A DNA stretch of 64,000 nucleotides, taken from the NCBI GenBank assembly GCA_944393405.1, contig CALYAC010000006.1:46102-110101 (forward strand), in the 5' to 3' direction. Origin of the DNA: an uncultured Clostridia bacterium. Lineage in GTDB: Bacteria; Bacillota_A; Clostridia; TANB77; CAG-508. The notes below the pieces were generated by a model, which saw nothing but the letters and a program-made list of their open reading frames with translations, did no database searches and had not been told where the DNA came from. Positions 46,542-56,929 of this stretch are shown here, one piece after another. Made by a program: the position numbers and the translations under genes. Positions within the stretch are counted from its first letter, which is position 1. Each line of letters starts with the position of its first letter.

Positions 46542-48206
46542 TTAATTATATATTTTTAAAATTTTTAGAACTTTGTAGAAATAGTCTCCTTTTGGTAACA
46601 TTCTGATTTCTTCACTTGAAAATGTTCTTAAAATTATTAAAAATATTATATAAACTGCTACTGATAATAATATTGATAATAGTATGCTCACTTTTATAGA
46701 AAACATGCATATCAATATATTGTATGAAAACATTAAAAATATTAACATTATTATAGTAGATATAATAGGTTTAATAAATCTACTTATTTTTATCCTTATA
46801 TTTATATATTTTTTCATTATAATAAATTCTAAAATTGCTGTAACTATACACGAAATAGTATTAGCTATTGCTGCACCTTTTATTCCTCCAAATATAAATT
46901 TATTTGGATCTAAATCTAATAAAATAGTATTAAATATAACCTTTATTATAACTCCAATTATTAAAACTCCAATAGTTAAAACTGTTTTGCCCATTCCATG
47001 CAAAACTGCTGTCACATTTTGACTTATCATAGTAAATACTATAGATATTGCACTTATTTGTAATAAAATTGCCCCCTCTGGTTGATTAGGAAATAATAAT
47101 TTTAATATTGGACTCGCAAAATAAATTATTCCAATACTAGCAGGAAGTCCTATTAAAATAGACATTAGTATAGAAAATTCTATCTTTTTATTTGCACTTT
47201 CATATCTTCCACTTGCTCTTGCAGAAGATACTGCTGGTATTAATATACTACTAAATATATTATTAAAAGATAATGGAAATGCTATAATAGTGTCAACTTT
47301 TCCAGTTAATATTCCATATTGAATTTTTGCTTCAGTATCAGTCATAAATTTTTTTAGACCTCTAACTATAGTTAGAGAATCTATGTTTTTATTTATCCCA
47401 CCTAATATTGGTCCGATAGACATTGGTATTGATACAGAAAATATTTGTTTTAATATTTTTCTTCTACCTTTATATTTATAGTTTATACTTCTTCTAATTT
47501 CATTTCCTATCTCTTTCCTAATTTTAAAATAATATCTATATAAATATATAAAACAAATAATCTCTGAAATAGTAGAAGCAAGAGCTGCAGTCCCCGCCAT
47601 TATTTTAGTATTAAGTCCCGTTATTTTAGAGACATACTCAATTAATATAAATGTAAAAAAAGTTCTAAACACTTGCTCTACAGTTTGTGAATTTGCCCCA
47701 ACATTTAAATTTTCTCTCCCATTAAAATATCCTTTTATTACAGATGTAATAGAAACAAAAAATATAGATGGAGATAAAGCTTCAATAGCTAATTGTGCTT
47801 CTGGTATTTGTATTAATACGCAAGATATATAATTTGAAAAAATAAATAGTGTTATAGAACATATAAAACCTATCATTCCAAAAGTTATAACAGCAATTTT
47901 AAAAATTTTATGTGCTCCTTTACCATCACCTATTGCTAATCTTTCAGATACTAATCTCGATACAGCATTTGGTATTCCCATAGAAGAAATTGTTAAAAAT
48001 AAAGCATAAATTTGAAAAGCACTTGAATATATTGCATTTCCTTCATCTCCGAATCCTTCTTTATTAGTTAAATATATTTTATTAATAAACCCAATTATCT
48101 TTATAAAAGTATGTGCTATAAATAAAGCAATTATATTTCTTGCAAAACTTGTTTTTTTAATTTTATAGTTATTTTCTTTCTTTTTTATATTAAATATTTT
48201 TTTCAT
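46542..48206 (-). CDS. MOP-superfamily polysaccharide flippase, SpoVB-like
   Basis: 554 aa with about 14 membrane helices. Polysaccharide transporter/SpoVB motifs: KIIGFINKIYLTNKEGFGDEG, GIPNAVSRLVSE, VSIPMSIGPILGGINKNIDSL. Flips lipid-linked wall precursors or polysaccharide; SpoVB homologues act in the spore cortex. ATG at 48206 with a weak site. The assignment to spoVB rather than murJ or another paralogue is by resemblance only. Confidence 0.85.
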   Translation of the reverse strand: MKKIFNIKKKENNYKIKKTSFARNIIALFIAHTFIKIIGFINKIYLTNKEGFGDEGNAIYSSAFQIYALFLTISSMGIPNAVSRLVSERLAIGDGKGAHKIFKIAVITFGMIGFICSITLFIFSNYISCVLIQIPEAQLAIEALSPSIFFVSITSVIKGYFNGRENLNVGANSQTVEQVFRTFFTFILIEYVSKITGLNTKIMAGTAALASTISEIICFIYLYRYYFKIRKEIGNEIRRSINYKYKGRRKILKQIFSVSIPMSIGPILGGINKNIDSLTIVRGLKKFMTDTEAKIQYGILTGKVDTIIAFPLSFNNIFSSILIPAVSSARASGRYESANKKIEFSILMSILIGLPASIGIIYFASPILKLLFPNQPEGAILLQISAISIVFTMISQNVTAVLHGMGKTVLTIGVLIIGVIIKVIFNTILLDLDPNKFIFGGIKGAAIANTISCIVTAILEFIIMKKYINIRIKISRFIKPIISTIIMLIFLMFSYNILICMFSIKVSILLSILLSVAVYIIFLIILRTFSSEEIRMLPKGDYFYKVLKILKIYN

Positions 48207-48362
48207 ATTTAATACTATTCTATATTTTATTTATTTATTCTACGAAGCTTAGCAAAAAATATCCATTTTTAGAGGTTTTTTATTAAAAAGTATTGTTTTT
48301 TTTTCCAATTTATAAGATAATATATATGTAGTATTTTATTATATTTGAAAGTGGTGAAATTA

Positions 48363-50717
48363 TTGAAATATATAGATAATTTTCTTAAGTTTTTAAAAAC
48401 AGATAGAAATACATTTGCAACATTTATTTTATCGCTAATTTCAGCATATGTATTAGTAGATAGATTAGTAGAATTAATGTTTATGATATTTACTGGTGTT
48501 GCATATTCTTATTGGGGACCTATTAAATATACATTAGCTTTTGCCGCATTAATATTTGCATATTATTTTTCATCAGCCTCAAAATTTGCAAAATCTGATG
48601 TTGATAAAATAAGGTATTTTAACACTTATATAATTTGTCTCTACATGCTAATAGTATCTTTTGTAGTACAAGGATTAAATTCAATTGCATGGACTGCAAT
48701 TCTTTCTGTACCAAATTATGCAGAAATTGTAAGCGAATATTCTAATTTATTTAGACCTGCATTTACAGCAATATCACTTTATATTCCTATTGTAACGTTT
48801 TATAAAGTACTTAAATGGCTTACATTCTCAATTAATGATACAAAAGATATTAGAGACTCTATATCAGATTATGGAGGTATCAGTCTTTCAGGAAAACCAA
48901 AAGATACAGGAAAATATTCATGTGAAGTTATGCTTTGTGTAGATTCTGAAACAGGTGAAAACGTTGTTATCCCTGAAACTAAGAGATTAGAATCATTCTT
49001 AGTAGTTGGTGTTTCTGGTTCAGGAAAAACAACAATGATTTATGAACCTATGATTGCTAGAGATATGGATAGAAAATATTTCTTCAAAGAAATATCTAAA
49101 GAAATGGGATATACAGCATTAAGAACCGGAATTGCTACTTTAAATTGTCCATATGATAATGCGTTTTTAAATGAAAACTTTTCTTTAAATATGCTTACAC
49201 CAAATCCTGATAAAGAAGACTTATATAAAGCATATATGAAGAAAATGATATTAAGTTCATCTGGTGGTAAATATGTTTATAGAAACTTTGGTTTAACATA
49301 TTTATCTGCTGATTATGAATCTATTGAAAAAATGCAAAAAGTTGCTAAAAATTATAAATTAAAAGTTAATTTAATTGATCCAAATAACTCAGATTCACCT
49401 GGTATGAATCCATTCGTATATGATGATCCAATAAAAACAGGTGTAGCTATATCTTCTGTACTAAAAGGATTATATGCAACTAGTAGACCAGACTTACAAA
49501 TGGCTTTTAGAGAAAATGCAGCAATTCAAATTATTGAAAACCTTTCAATTTTATTAAAGGAAATGTATCCTATTTTACATGAAGGTGACTTACCTAACTT
49601 AGAAGATTTACTTAATATGATGAATGACTTCTCTTTAGTAGAAGATATGTGTAATCAAATGAAAGAAATACCAGAACTTGCTAGTAAATATAAAATATTA
49701 TTAAAATATTTTGAAAATAATTTCTATGCAGATGGTCCAGATTTAGCTAACACAAAAGCTTCTGTATTTAACGCATCTGCTGAATTAGATAATTTACTAA
49801 GATATCCTGGTGTTAAAAATATATTATGTAATAGAACAAATAATTTAGTATTTGATAAAGCTTTAGAAGATGGAGAAATTACATTCGTATGTACTAGAAG
49901 AGGTGATTTAGGAGCAAATGCTCATAAAGCATTTGGAATATTCTTCTTACTATTAATGCAACAATCTGTTCTTTCAAGACCTGGAAATGATAGTACTAGA
50001 ATTCCACATTTCTTATACATTGATGATTTTCCAGAGTATTTGTGTAAAGCAATTGAACCAGTATTTACTGTATATAGAAAATATAAAGTTGGAAATATTT
50101 TATCTGCTCAAACATTATCACAACTTGGTGATGAGAAAGGTAATTTTAAAGATGAAATATTAGCTAACTGTGTAAATAAAGCTATATTTGGTAATGCATT
50201 ACCTGAAGATGTTCAATGGTGGCAAACAGAATTACAAGATAAAAGGGAATGGACTTGGAATAATAATTACGAAACTGATCAAAGTAAAGACAATTATGGA
50301 TATGATTCAAAATATGGTAATATCATATTTAAATGGAAACCTAATTATACAGCAGGAAAGATCATGGCTTTAAAAGGAAAACAAATTCTATTTAAAATTA
50401 AAGATAGTAAAGGAAAAAGCTATGTTGCTAAAGGAAAACTTGATTTCTTAGAAGCAAAATATAAAGAACCTAAAAAATTAAAAGAATACAATTTTGAAAA
50501 GTTTACTAACGGAATATCTGATGGACCTAAGAAGAGTTCATTTGCAGATAAATTCAGAGGAAACTTCGCAGCAGCTACTGCAAGTAATAACAATCCTAAC
50601 ATTGCATCCGAAAATGATCCAATACAAACAGATAGTACTGATTCAAAATATTTCTTAAATAATGGTGATGCAATAGTATTTGATTTAAATAAGAAAAAAG
50701 ATAGTGACAAAAAATAA
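48363..50717 (+). CDS. VirD4/TraG-like type IV coupling ATPase
   Basis: 784 aa from TTG 48363 (AAAGTGGTG before it; an in-frame TTG at 48345 would add six residues). Four N-terminal hydrophobic segments (about 15-135), then the TraG/VirD4 NTPase: Walker A VVGVSGSGKTTMIYEP, NLIDPNNSDSPGMNPF, Walker B FLYIDDFPEYL and the late SAQTLSQLG. Low-complexity Ser/Asn C-terminus. No relaxase or mating-pore gene is next to it. The gene may belong to a conjugation system whose other parts lie elsewhere. Confidence 0.85.
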   Translation: MKYIDNFLKFLKTDRNTFATFILSLISAYVLVDRLVELMFMIFTGVAYSYWGPIKYTLAFAALIFAYYFSSASKFAKSDVDKIRYFNTYIICLYMLIVSFVVQGLNSIAWTAILSVPNYAEIVSEYSNLFRPAFTAISLYIPIVTFYKVLKWLTFSINDTKDIRDSISDYGGISLSGKPKDTGKYSCEVMLCVDSETGENVVIPETKRLESFLVVGVSGSGKTTMIYEPMIARDMDRKYFFKEISKEMGYTALRTGIATLNCPYDNAFLNENFSLNMLTPNPDKEDLYKAYMKKMILSSSGGKYVYRNFGLTYLSADYESIEKMQKVAKNYKLKVNLIDPNNSDSPGMNPFVYDDPIKTGVAISSVLKGLYATSRPDLQMAFRENAAIQIIENLSILLKEMYPILHEGDLPNLEDLLNMMNDFSLVEDMCNQMKEIPELASKYKILLKYFENNFYADGPDLANTKASVFNASAELDNLLRYPGVKNILCNRTNNLVFDKALEDGEITFVCTRRGDLGANAHKAFGIFFLLLMQQSVLSRPGNDSTRIPHFLYIDDFPEYLCKAIEPVFTVYRKYKVGNILSAQTLSQLGDEKGNFKDEILANCVNKAIFGNALPEDVQWWQTELQDKREWTWNNNYETDQSKDNYGYDSKYGNIIFKWKPNYTAGKIMALKGKQILFKIKDSKGKSYVAKGKLDFLEAKYKEPKKLKEYNFEKFTNGISDGPKKSSFADKFRGNFAAATASNNNPNIASENDPIQTDSTDSKYFLNNGDAIVFDLNKKKDSDKK

Positions 50718-50757
50718 ATAAAGAGGATGATTTAATTATCATCCTCTTTATTTATTT
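50712..50757. terminator. 20-bp bidirectional terminator
   Basis: AAATAAATAAAGAGGATGAT pairs perfectly with its complement around a 6-base loop. It includes the TraG stop codon and serves both convergent genes. Confidence 0.92.
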
Positions 50758-50771
50758 TATATTATCATATT

Positions 50772-51716
50772 TTATATTCCTAATAATTTTACTTCTACAT
50801 TTTGCATTTTATATTTTCCATCTTCTAATTTAAATTCAACTAAAGTTCTATCTAGTGTTTCTTCATTTTGTCTTAAATCAGTTGAAAAATATAAATTAAT
50901 TTTTGATATTTCGACTTTATTCATAATAATTGTTTTAAATGTTTCTGCCATATTTTTGTCATCCTCACAAATTAAGATTAATTGTGGCATTGAAGCAAAT
51001 CCCGAATCTCCTGATACAAAATTATCATAAAAGTCATTATATAATCTCATTTTATCTACAAGTTTTTTCTCCCAATCTTCTTCTCTTCTTATAACTTCAA
51101 ACAAAAATTGTATTGATTTACCATTTTTAGTTAATTTAACACTTCCACCAGTAGCTCTAAATGTTTTTCCCATTTGTTTAGCATTGATAGTAGGTTTTAC
51201 ATTATATGAATCAAAAGCTTTAACTTTTCTTAAATATGCAATAATTGTTTGATTTCCTGCTAATCTTTTCTTTATCATAGGAACTGGTTTTGTATTATCT
51301 GTTGGTTGCCATTTACATTCAATTCCTCTTGAATTTAGTAAATATTTTCCCATTTTTTCTAGACAATATATTCTATATATACCTTTCCCATCTTCCCCTT
51401 TAAAATAATATCTTGTAAGGATTTTGGCTTTTATTAATTGATCTAATTTATTATTTAATTTATCTTGAGAAGCAATTTCTACATTCTTCCATTGTAACAT
51501 TTGGTATAATTGTCTTGAAGTTATAAACTCAAATTCATTGACTAATTCTAAAATTTTAAAATGTATATCATTAATATGACCAATATTTATTTTATGTATA
51601 ATTTGGTTCATTGATACATATCCATCTTTACCATCAAATGTTTTTATTTCTCCTTCTCTAACTGCAAAAGGTGATACTACCGCCTTTATTTCATTATCTT
51701 CTACCATAATTTTCAC
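50772..51716 (-). CDS. replication-relaxation family-like protein
   Basis: 314 aa. Winged-helix region (about 50-130: FKILELVNEFEFITSRQLYQML, KLDQLIKAKILTRYYFKG) followed by an alpha/beta domain of the replication-relaxation type (FLFEVIRREEDWEKKLVDKM...MPQLILICEDDKNM in blocks). Such proteins accompany plasmid and conjugative-element replication genes. Convergent with the TraG-like gene, which supports a shared element origin. ATG at 51716 behind AAAGGATTG. Confidence 0.65.
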   Translation of the reverse strand: MKIMVEDNEIKAVVSPFAVREGEIKTFDGKDGYVSMNQIIHKINIGHINDIHFKILELVNEFEFITSRQLYQMLQWKNVEIASQDKLNNKLDQLIKAKILTRYYFKGEDGKGIYRIYCLEKMGKYLLNSRGIECKWQPTDNTKPVPMIKKRLAGNQTIIAYLRKVKAFDSYNVKPTINAKQMGKTFRATGGSVKLTKNGKSIQFLFEVIRREEDWEKKLVDKMRLYNDFYDNFVSGDSGFASMPQLILICEDDKNMAETFKTIIMNKVEISKINLYFSTDLRQNEETLDRTLVEFKLEDGKYKMQNVEVKLLGI

Positions 51717-51757
51717 AATCCTTTCAAAATTATCTTTATATATTTTATCATAATTTT

Positions 51758-52490
51758 TTAGTTAATACAATTATTTTTTAGTAATTTAGCCACTTCTTCG
51801 TTGGTTAAATATCTCCATTCACCTATTTTTAAATTTTTCACATCTATATCTTCTATTTTACTTCTATGCAGTGCTAATACTTTTTTTCCTATTGCTTTAC
51901 ACATTTTTCTAACTTCTCTATTTTTCCCTTCATGTATTGTTATTTGAATCCTTGATATATTTTTTTCTTCATCTATTTTTAGTATTTTTACCTTTGCCTT
52001 ACCTGATATATAATTTTCTATTTTTACACCTTTTTCCAAATTTGAAACATCTTCTTTTGTCACTATTCCTTTTACTGTAACATTATATGTCTTTTCTATT
52101 TCATATTTAGGATGTGTAACCTTATATATAAATTCACCATCATTAGTAAGTATAATAGCTCCTGAAGTATACATATCTAATCTTCCAACTGGTAATACTT
52201 TTTCTTTTACCTTAACTAAATCTAAAACTGTGTTTCTACCGAAATTGATCTTTAGTAGTTGTTACATATCCAATTGGTTTATTTAATAATATATATACTT
52301 TTTCTTCTATTTTTCCCACTTTTTTTCCTTTAAAAGTTATTTCGTCCTTTTCCGGATTAACTTTAGCACCAAGTTCATTAACTACTTTTCCATTTACTGT
52401 TACTAGTCCATTTATTATATATTCCTCAGCTTTTCTTCTTGAACATATTCCATTATTCGACAAAAATTTTTGTAATCTAACTTCTTCCAA
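51758..52490 (-). CDS. rluB: 23S rRNA pseudouridine synthase RluB, requires +1 frameshift at CGG
   Basis: Isomerises a uridine in 23S rRNA. Residues 1-83 hold the S4 domain (VRLQKFLSNNGICSRRKAEEYI) and the start of the catalytic domain (ILLNKPIGYVTTTKDQF). The frame then reads CGG TAG. Skipping the C at 52241 continues GRNTVLDLVKVKEKVLPVGRLDMYTSG, where the catalytic Asp is residue 105, to the normal end; total 243 aa. TTG start at 52490, behind AGAAGGAGAAGAAA, overlaps the rluD end by 14 bases. The distal part has no start with a ribosome site. Confidence 0.87.
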
Positions 52491-53385
52491 TTTCTTCTCC
52501 TTCTAGTATGTCTTTAAAATATTGTGGTAATTCCGCTTCTAAATGCATCTTTTTTCCTGTAATTGGATGTACAAAATCTAAACTCTTTGCATGTAGCATT
52601 TGACCTTCTACCCCAAATTCATTTTTACCATTTGAATATACTAAATCCCCTACTACTGGATGTCCTATTTCAGCCATATGCACTCTTATTTGATGTGTTC
52701 TGCCTGTATCTATTTTAATTTCCAATAAAGTATATTTTGGAAATCTTTTTAGTACTTTAAAATGAGTTATCGCTGTCTTACCTTCTTTTCTAACAGCCAT
52801 TTTCTTTCTATCTTTTGTACTACGTCCAATTGGCATATCAATAGTAGCCTCATTTTCACTAACTACTCCTCTTACTAATGCAATGTATATTTTCTTTACT
52901 TCTCTATTCTTAATTTGATTACTTAAATTTATATGTGCTTTATCATTTTTAGCAACTATTAATATCCCTGATGTATCCTTGTCCAATCTATGAACAATTC
53001 CTGGTCTTATTTCTCCTCCTATACCAGATAAACTATCTTTACAAATTGCCATAATAGCATTAACTAAAGTTCCATCAGGGTTACCATTTGCAGGATGTAC
53101 TACTAAGCCTTTAGGCTTGTTTACAACGATTATATCGCTATCTTCATAAATTATATCAATTGGTATATTTTCGGCCTCTAAATTCGTTTTCTTGGCTTCT
53201 GGCACATGTATAATTATCTCATCATTAATACATACTTTATATGATGTCTTTTTCTTTAATCCATTAACTAAAATTTCTCCATCTTCTATTAATTTTTGAA
53301 TCATAGTTCTCGATAAATTATTATATTTTTTTACTATATATGCATCTAATCTTATATTTTCTTCATCAACAATAATTTTTTCCAC
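52477..53385 (-). CDS. rluD: 23S rRNA pseudouridine synthase RluD-type
   Basis: 302 aa. S4 domain (residues 1-65, LDAYIVKKYNNLSRTMIQKLIEDGEI) and RluA/RluD catalytic domain: IVVNKPKGLVVHPANGN, GIVHRLDKDTSGILIVAKN (catalytic Asp in HRLDKDTSG), TGRTHQIRVHMAEIGHPVVGD. Modifies U1911/1915/1917-type positions in helix 69 if a true RluD. Upstream and overlapping rluB, with the GT-C-like membrane protein gene 20 bases further upstream. Confidence 0.94.
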   Translation of the reverse strand: MEKIIVDEENIRLDAYIVKKYNNLSRTMIQKLIEDGEILVNGLKKKTSYKVCINDEIIIHVPEAKKTNLEAENIPIDIIYEDSDIIVVNKPKGLVVHPANGNPDGTLVNAIMAICKDSLSGIGGEIRPGIVHRLDKDTSGILIVAKNDKAHINLSNQIKNREVKKIYIALVRGVVSENEATIDMPIGRSTKDRKKMAVRKEGKTAITHFKVLKRFPKYTLLEIKIDTGRTHQIRVHMAEIGHPVVGDLVYSNGKNEFGVEGQMLHAKSLDFVHPITGKKMHLEAELPQYFKDILEGEEIGRS

Positions 53386-53405
53386 TTTTAACCTCTTATT
53401 CTCTC

Positions 53406-55133
53406 TTATTCTACTGCACTTACTCTTTCATATAATATAAAGTTTTTATCATCATATAATGATTTATAGTTTATATCTCTTGATAAAAGTAAATTTAGTT
53501 TTGAGTTTTTACGTATCAACAAATGTGTTATATCATATGATTCGAACTTATTTTCATAGTATGTGGCTATACTTGATATATTTAAATAATCTGTAAATAT
53601 ATCTCTTCCTTCATATTTTCCTTCTTCATTTTTTACACCATTAAATTCAGGTGTATATAAATCTGCTCTCGAATCAATAAATACTGGTATTCCCCTGTAT
53701 AACATATAACTACCATAGTTATATTCATTATATATTCTTATATTTTCTACATCTAAATTATTTAATATATAGTCACATGCTTCTACAGGATAAGATGACT
53801 CATTTACAATAGGAGAATTAATCTTACCTCTATATAACATAAAACTTATTAAAATTCCTAATAAAATAATAATTATTTGTCCATAAACTGTAGTCATAAC
53901 AGTTATTAGTTTATTTGTTCCCTCTTTATCATATTTTTGTAATAGTGCTACTAAAAGTTTTGCAAATACTATTCCTCCTATAAGTACAAACATTGATACC
54001 TGCCTTCTAGACATAAATGCTAATAATACTAATCCTGCTATCATAAATAAATCTCTTAGTTTTATTTTTACATCTGTAAACATTAAAATTAATATAAATA
54101 AAACTATAACAACTAATGTTTTAATATCTTGGATAAGTGTCAATGGTAAATGTTCGCTAATATTTTCCATAGTATTTCCTGCCATTGTTTTTGGTAAATA
54201 TGTATATGGAGTATCTCCTAATGGTGTAAGAAGTCCTGTAAAAGCACAAATTACCATTATTATTATAAGCCATTTAACATTATCATTCTTCTTTAATATA
54301 ATTTTATAAGGATGACTTCTTCTTTCTTTTCTTTTTTCTTCTATTTCTTTTATTCTTTTTTGCAAACTATCTAATTTTTCTTTTGCTATTTTTATTTTTT
54401 CTACATACTTTTTATATTTTTCATTTTGTTCATTATCACTTATTTTATTTTTCTTATTTTCTAAATTAATTATTTCTTTTTTATAATATTTTAGTTTTAA
54501 TTTTCTATATATATCTGCATCAGATAAAATTACTAAAATATATTCAACAATATATGGTAAATAAAGCACGAAATAAAATGGCCATACAGCTAAGTGTACA
54601 TTAGCAATTATAATTGGAATAACTATTAATCCAATAGCATATCTTTTCTTTTTTGTCTCTATAAATTTCTCGATAAATAAAATGGTCAATATAAATAAAA
54701 TATATGTAACAAGTTGTGCTCTTGCTGTGATGTAACTCTTCATTAAGTACATCATTGCTAATGTTATAAAAAACGAAACAACTTCATTTTTGCAAATTTT
54801 ATTTAATACTATATAAATTATTATTCCTAATGTAATTGAAAGCATTACAGTCGCTATATATATAGCTGTAAATCCACCTATTTGTATATTTTCACCAAGT
54901 TGATATACCAGATACGTTCCTACATCATATGCCCAATGTGGATATGTATATGGCAAATCTTCATGCCATGAAAATGGATCTTTCATATCTATACCATTTT
55001 CTAATATATGTTCTCCTATTGCTATTGTATAATATGTATCATTTTGAAGTGTTTTTGGTGTTATTGCAAAACAAAAAATTATTATAACAAATATCGCAAG
55101 TACATGAAAATTTATTTTTGTCTTTTTATCCAT
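53406..55133 (-). CDS. multi-pass membrane protein with coiled-coil loop, GT-C-like
   Basis: 575 aa with 11-13 membrane helices. An unusual cytoplasmic insertion of about 60 residues is a Lys/Glu coiled coil (KYKKYVEKIKIAKEKLDSLQ). A C-terminal soluble part has EACDYILNNLDVENIRIYNEYNYGSYMLYRGIPVFIDSRADLY (in blocks), as in GT-C fold/PMT-like glycosyltransferases of Gram-positive bacteria. The first extracellular loop holds a D-T-Y and a D-P-F motif, the style of GT-C catalytic loops. Substrate unknown. ATG at 55133. Confidence 0.65.
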   Translation of the reverse strand: MDKKTKINFHVLAIFVIIIFCFAITPKTLQNDTYYTIAIGEHILENGIDMKDPFSWHEDLPYTYPHWAYDVGTYLVYQLGENIQIGGFTAIYIATVMLSITLGIIIYIVLNKICKNEVVSFFITLAMMYLMKSYITARAQLVTYILFILTILFIEKFIETKKKRYAIGLIVIPIIIANVHLAVWPFYFVLYLPYIVEYILVILSDADIYRKLKLKYYKKEIINLENKKNKISDNEQNEKYKKYVEKIKIAKEKLDSLQKRIKEIEEKRKERRSHPYKIILKKNDNVKWLIIIMVICAFTGLLTPLGDTPYTYLPKTMAGNTMENISEHLPLTLIQDIKTLVVIVLFILILMFTDVKIKLRDLFMIAGLVLLAFMSRRQVSMFVLIGGIVFAKLLVALLQKYDKEGTNKLITVMTTVYGQIIIILLGILISFMLYRGKINSPIVNESSYPVEACDYILNNLDVENIRIYNEYNYGSYMLYRGIPVFIDSRADLYTPEFNGVKNEEGKYEGRDIFTDYLNISSIATYYENKFESYDITHLLIRKNSKLNLLLSRDINYKSLYDDKNFILYERVSAVE

Positions 55134-55148
55134 TGTATTAATATCCTC

Positions 55149-55886
55149 CTATATGTTAAATTCAGCATATATTGCACTATGATCAGATTTTGCTTCCATA
55201 TCAATTGTTGTATATTTTAATAATTCTATATTATTAGAATAAAACATAGTATCAATACATCCTTGTCCTAATTTTGAAAACCATGTATCTTCTCTATTAG
55301 GAATACGTAATAGATTTTCTCCTAATATTTTATACTCATCATATTCTTTTTGCTCTTTAAAAGTATATTTTCCTTTACCTAGTCTTGTAACTCCTATATT
55401 AAAGTCTCCGCCTATAATGATAATTTCATTTTTATCTATTTTTTCAATAATTCTATTTAATTCTTTACATGCCAAAACTCTTTCATCATAATATGTTGAT
55501 AAATGAACTGAGAATAAATTTATCTTAGCTGTCCCTAAAGATATTCTATTACATAATATTCCTCTTTGTTCATGATTCAAATCTGTTAAAGGCATTAAAT
55601 AATTTACTGAAAAAGATATTGGAAATCTACTTATTATTCCATCTCCATAATATCCATCTTCTAAAGTTATATTACTTTCCATAGAACAATATGGTAAATA
55701 TATTCTTTTACTAAATTCTCTTATTTGATTTCTATCTCCAGCTCTTTTAGTATACATATCAATCTCTTGTAAAAATACTATATCTGGTTTATATTTGTTT
55801 ATAATCTCAGCTTGTCTTTCAATATCTACAATCCCATCTAGTCCCTTTCCATGAGCTATGTTTAAAGTAATTATCTTTATCAACAT
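55149..55886 (-). CDS. endonuclease/exonuclease/phosphatase family hydrolase
   Basis: 245 aa from ATG 55886 (GGAG lies 11 bases upstream; a GTG at 55895 is too close to it). Fold signatures: TLNIAHGKG (catalytic Asn), IVFLQEIDMYTKR (Glu), VHLSTYYDERV, IIIGGDFNIG (Asp/Asn) and AKSDHSAIYAEF (catalytic Asp-His). Could act on phospholipids, nucleic acids or inositol phosphates; no secretion signal. Fifteen bases upstream of the membrane protein gene and probably cotranscribed with it. Confidence 0.85.
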   Translation of the reverse strand: MLIKIITLNIAHGKGLDGIVDIERQAEIINKYKPDIVFLQEIDMYTKRAGDRNQIREFSKRIYLPYCSMESNITLEDGYYGDGIISRFPISFSVNYLMPLTDLNHEQRGILCNRISLGTAKINLFSVHLSTYYDERVLACKELNRIIEKIDKNEIIIIGGDFNIGVTRLGKGKYTFKEQKEYDEYKILGENLLRIPNREDTWFSKLGQGCIDTMFYSNNIELLKYTTIDMEAKSDHSAIYAEFNI

Positions 55887-55928
55887 AAAAATCACATCTC
55901 CATATAAAATTACGTTATCATTATATCA

Positions 55929-55958
55929 AAAAAGGACTTTTTTATAAAGTCCTTTTTT
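55929..55958 (-). terminator. terminator of tsf
   Basis: AAAAAAGGACTTT / AAAGTCCTTTTTT stem. Confidence 0.85.
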
Positions 55959-55963
55959 ATATA

Positions 55964-56845
55964 TTATCCTTTTATTTGTTTTGCAACTTCTTCAGCAAAG
56001 TTTTCTTCTCTTTTTTCTAATCCTTCACCTTTTTCAAATCTTACAAATCTTATTATCTTAGCACCTTTATCAGCTACTAATTTTCCTACTTTAATATCAG
56101 AATCTTTAACAAATTCTTGTTCTACTAAACAAATTTCACTATAGAATTTTCCAAGTCTTCCTTGTACTATTTTTTCAGCTATTGCTTCAGGTTTTCCTTC
56201 GTTTATAGCTTGTGCTTTTAATATTTCCATTTCTTTAGCAAGTCTTGCTTCAGGAACAGAATCTTTATCTAAATATTCTGGTCTTGCAGCAGCTATTTGC
56301 ATACAAATATCTTTAGCAAGATCTTTTGTTCCATTTTCTATTTCAACTAAAACTGCTATTTTTCCATCTCCATGGATATAGCTTTCTAATAGGTTATTTG
56401 TTTCAAATCTTTCAAATCTTCTTATTGACATGTTTTCACCTATTGTTGCAATTTTATTAGTTAAAACTTCTTGTACTGTTTTTCCTGCTTCTGATATAGA
56501 TTCTTGAGCTAATAATTCTTCTACATTTGCTGGATTTTTTAATGCAACTTGTTTTGCAACATCTGCTACAAAATTTCTGAATTCTTCATTTTTAGCAACA
56601 AAGTCTGTTTCTGCATTAACTTCAACAACTACTCCTACTTTTCCGTCTTCTGATATATATGTTTCAACTAATCCTTCTGCTGCAATTCTATCTGACTTTT
56701 TAGCTGCTTTTGCAATTCCTCTTTCACGTAAAAGTTCAATTGCTTTTTCTTCATCTCCATTTGTTTCTGTTAAAACTTTTTTGCAGTCCATCATACCTGC
56801 ACCTGTTTTTTCTCTTAATTCTTTTACTTGACTTGCTGTAATCAT
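55964..56845 (-). CDS. tsf: elongation factor Ts
   Basis: Nucleotide exchange factor for EF-Tu. N-terminal UBA-like domain ([22 protein letters not shown]) and the tandem core subdomains ([35 protein letters not shown]). 293 aa. ATG at 56845 behind AAAGGAGGATATTTT. Downstream of rpsB, with a hairpin in the gap, as is usual. Confidence 0.97.
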   Translation of the reverse strand: MITASQVKELREKTGAGMMDCKKVLTETNGDEEKAIELLRERGIAKAAKKSDRIAAEGLVETYISEDGKVGVVVEVNAETDFVAKNEEFRNFVADVAKQVALKNPANVEELLAQESISEAGKTVQEVLTNKIATIGENMSIRRFERFETNNLLESYIHGDGKIAVLVEIENGTKDLAKDICMQIAAARPEYLDKDSVPEARLAKEMEILKAQAINEGKPEAIAEKIVQGRLGKFYSEICLVEQEFVKDSDIKVGKLVADKGAKIIRFVRFEKGEGLEKREENFAEEVAKQIKG

Positions 56846-56861
56846 TAAAATATCCTCCTTT

Positions 56862-56904
56862 AAAAAAATAAGGAGATAGAGCAGATAATAAGCTCTCCTC
56901 CTTT
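56862..56904 (-). terminator. rpsB-tsf intergenic hairpin
   Basis: AAGGAGGAGAGC / GCTCTATCTCCTT imperfect stem with TTTTTTT; probably a partial terminator between rpsB and tsf. Confidence 0.6.
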
Positions 56905-56929
56905 TATATTATCTTATTTTATGTTTTTA

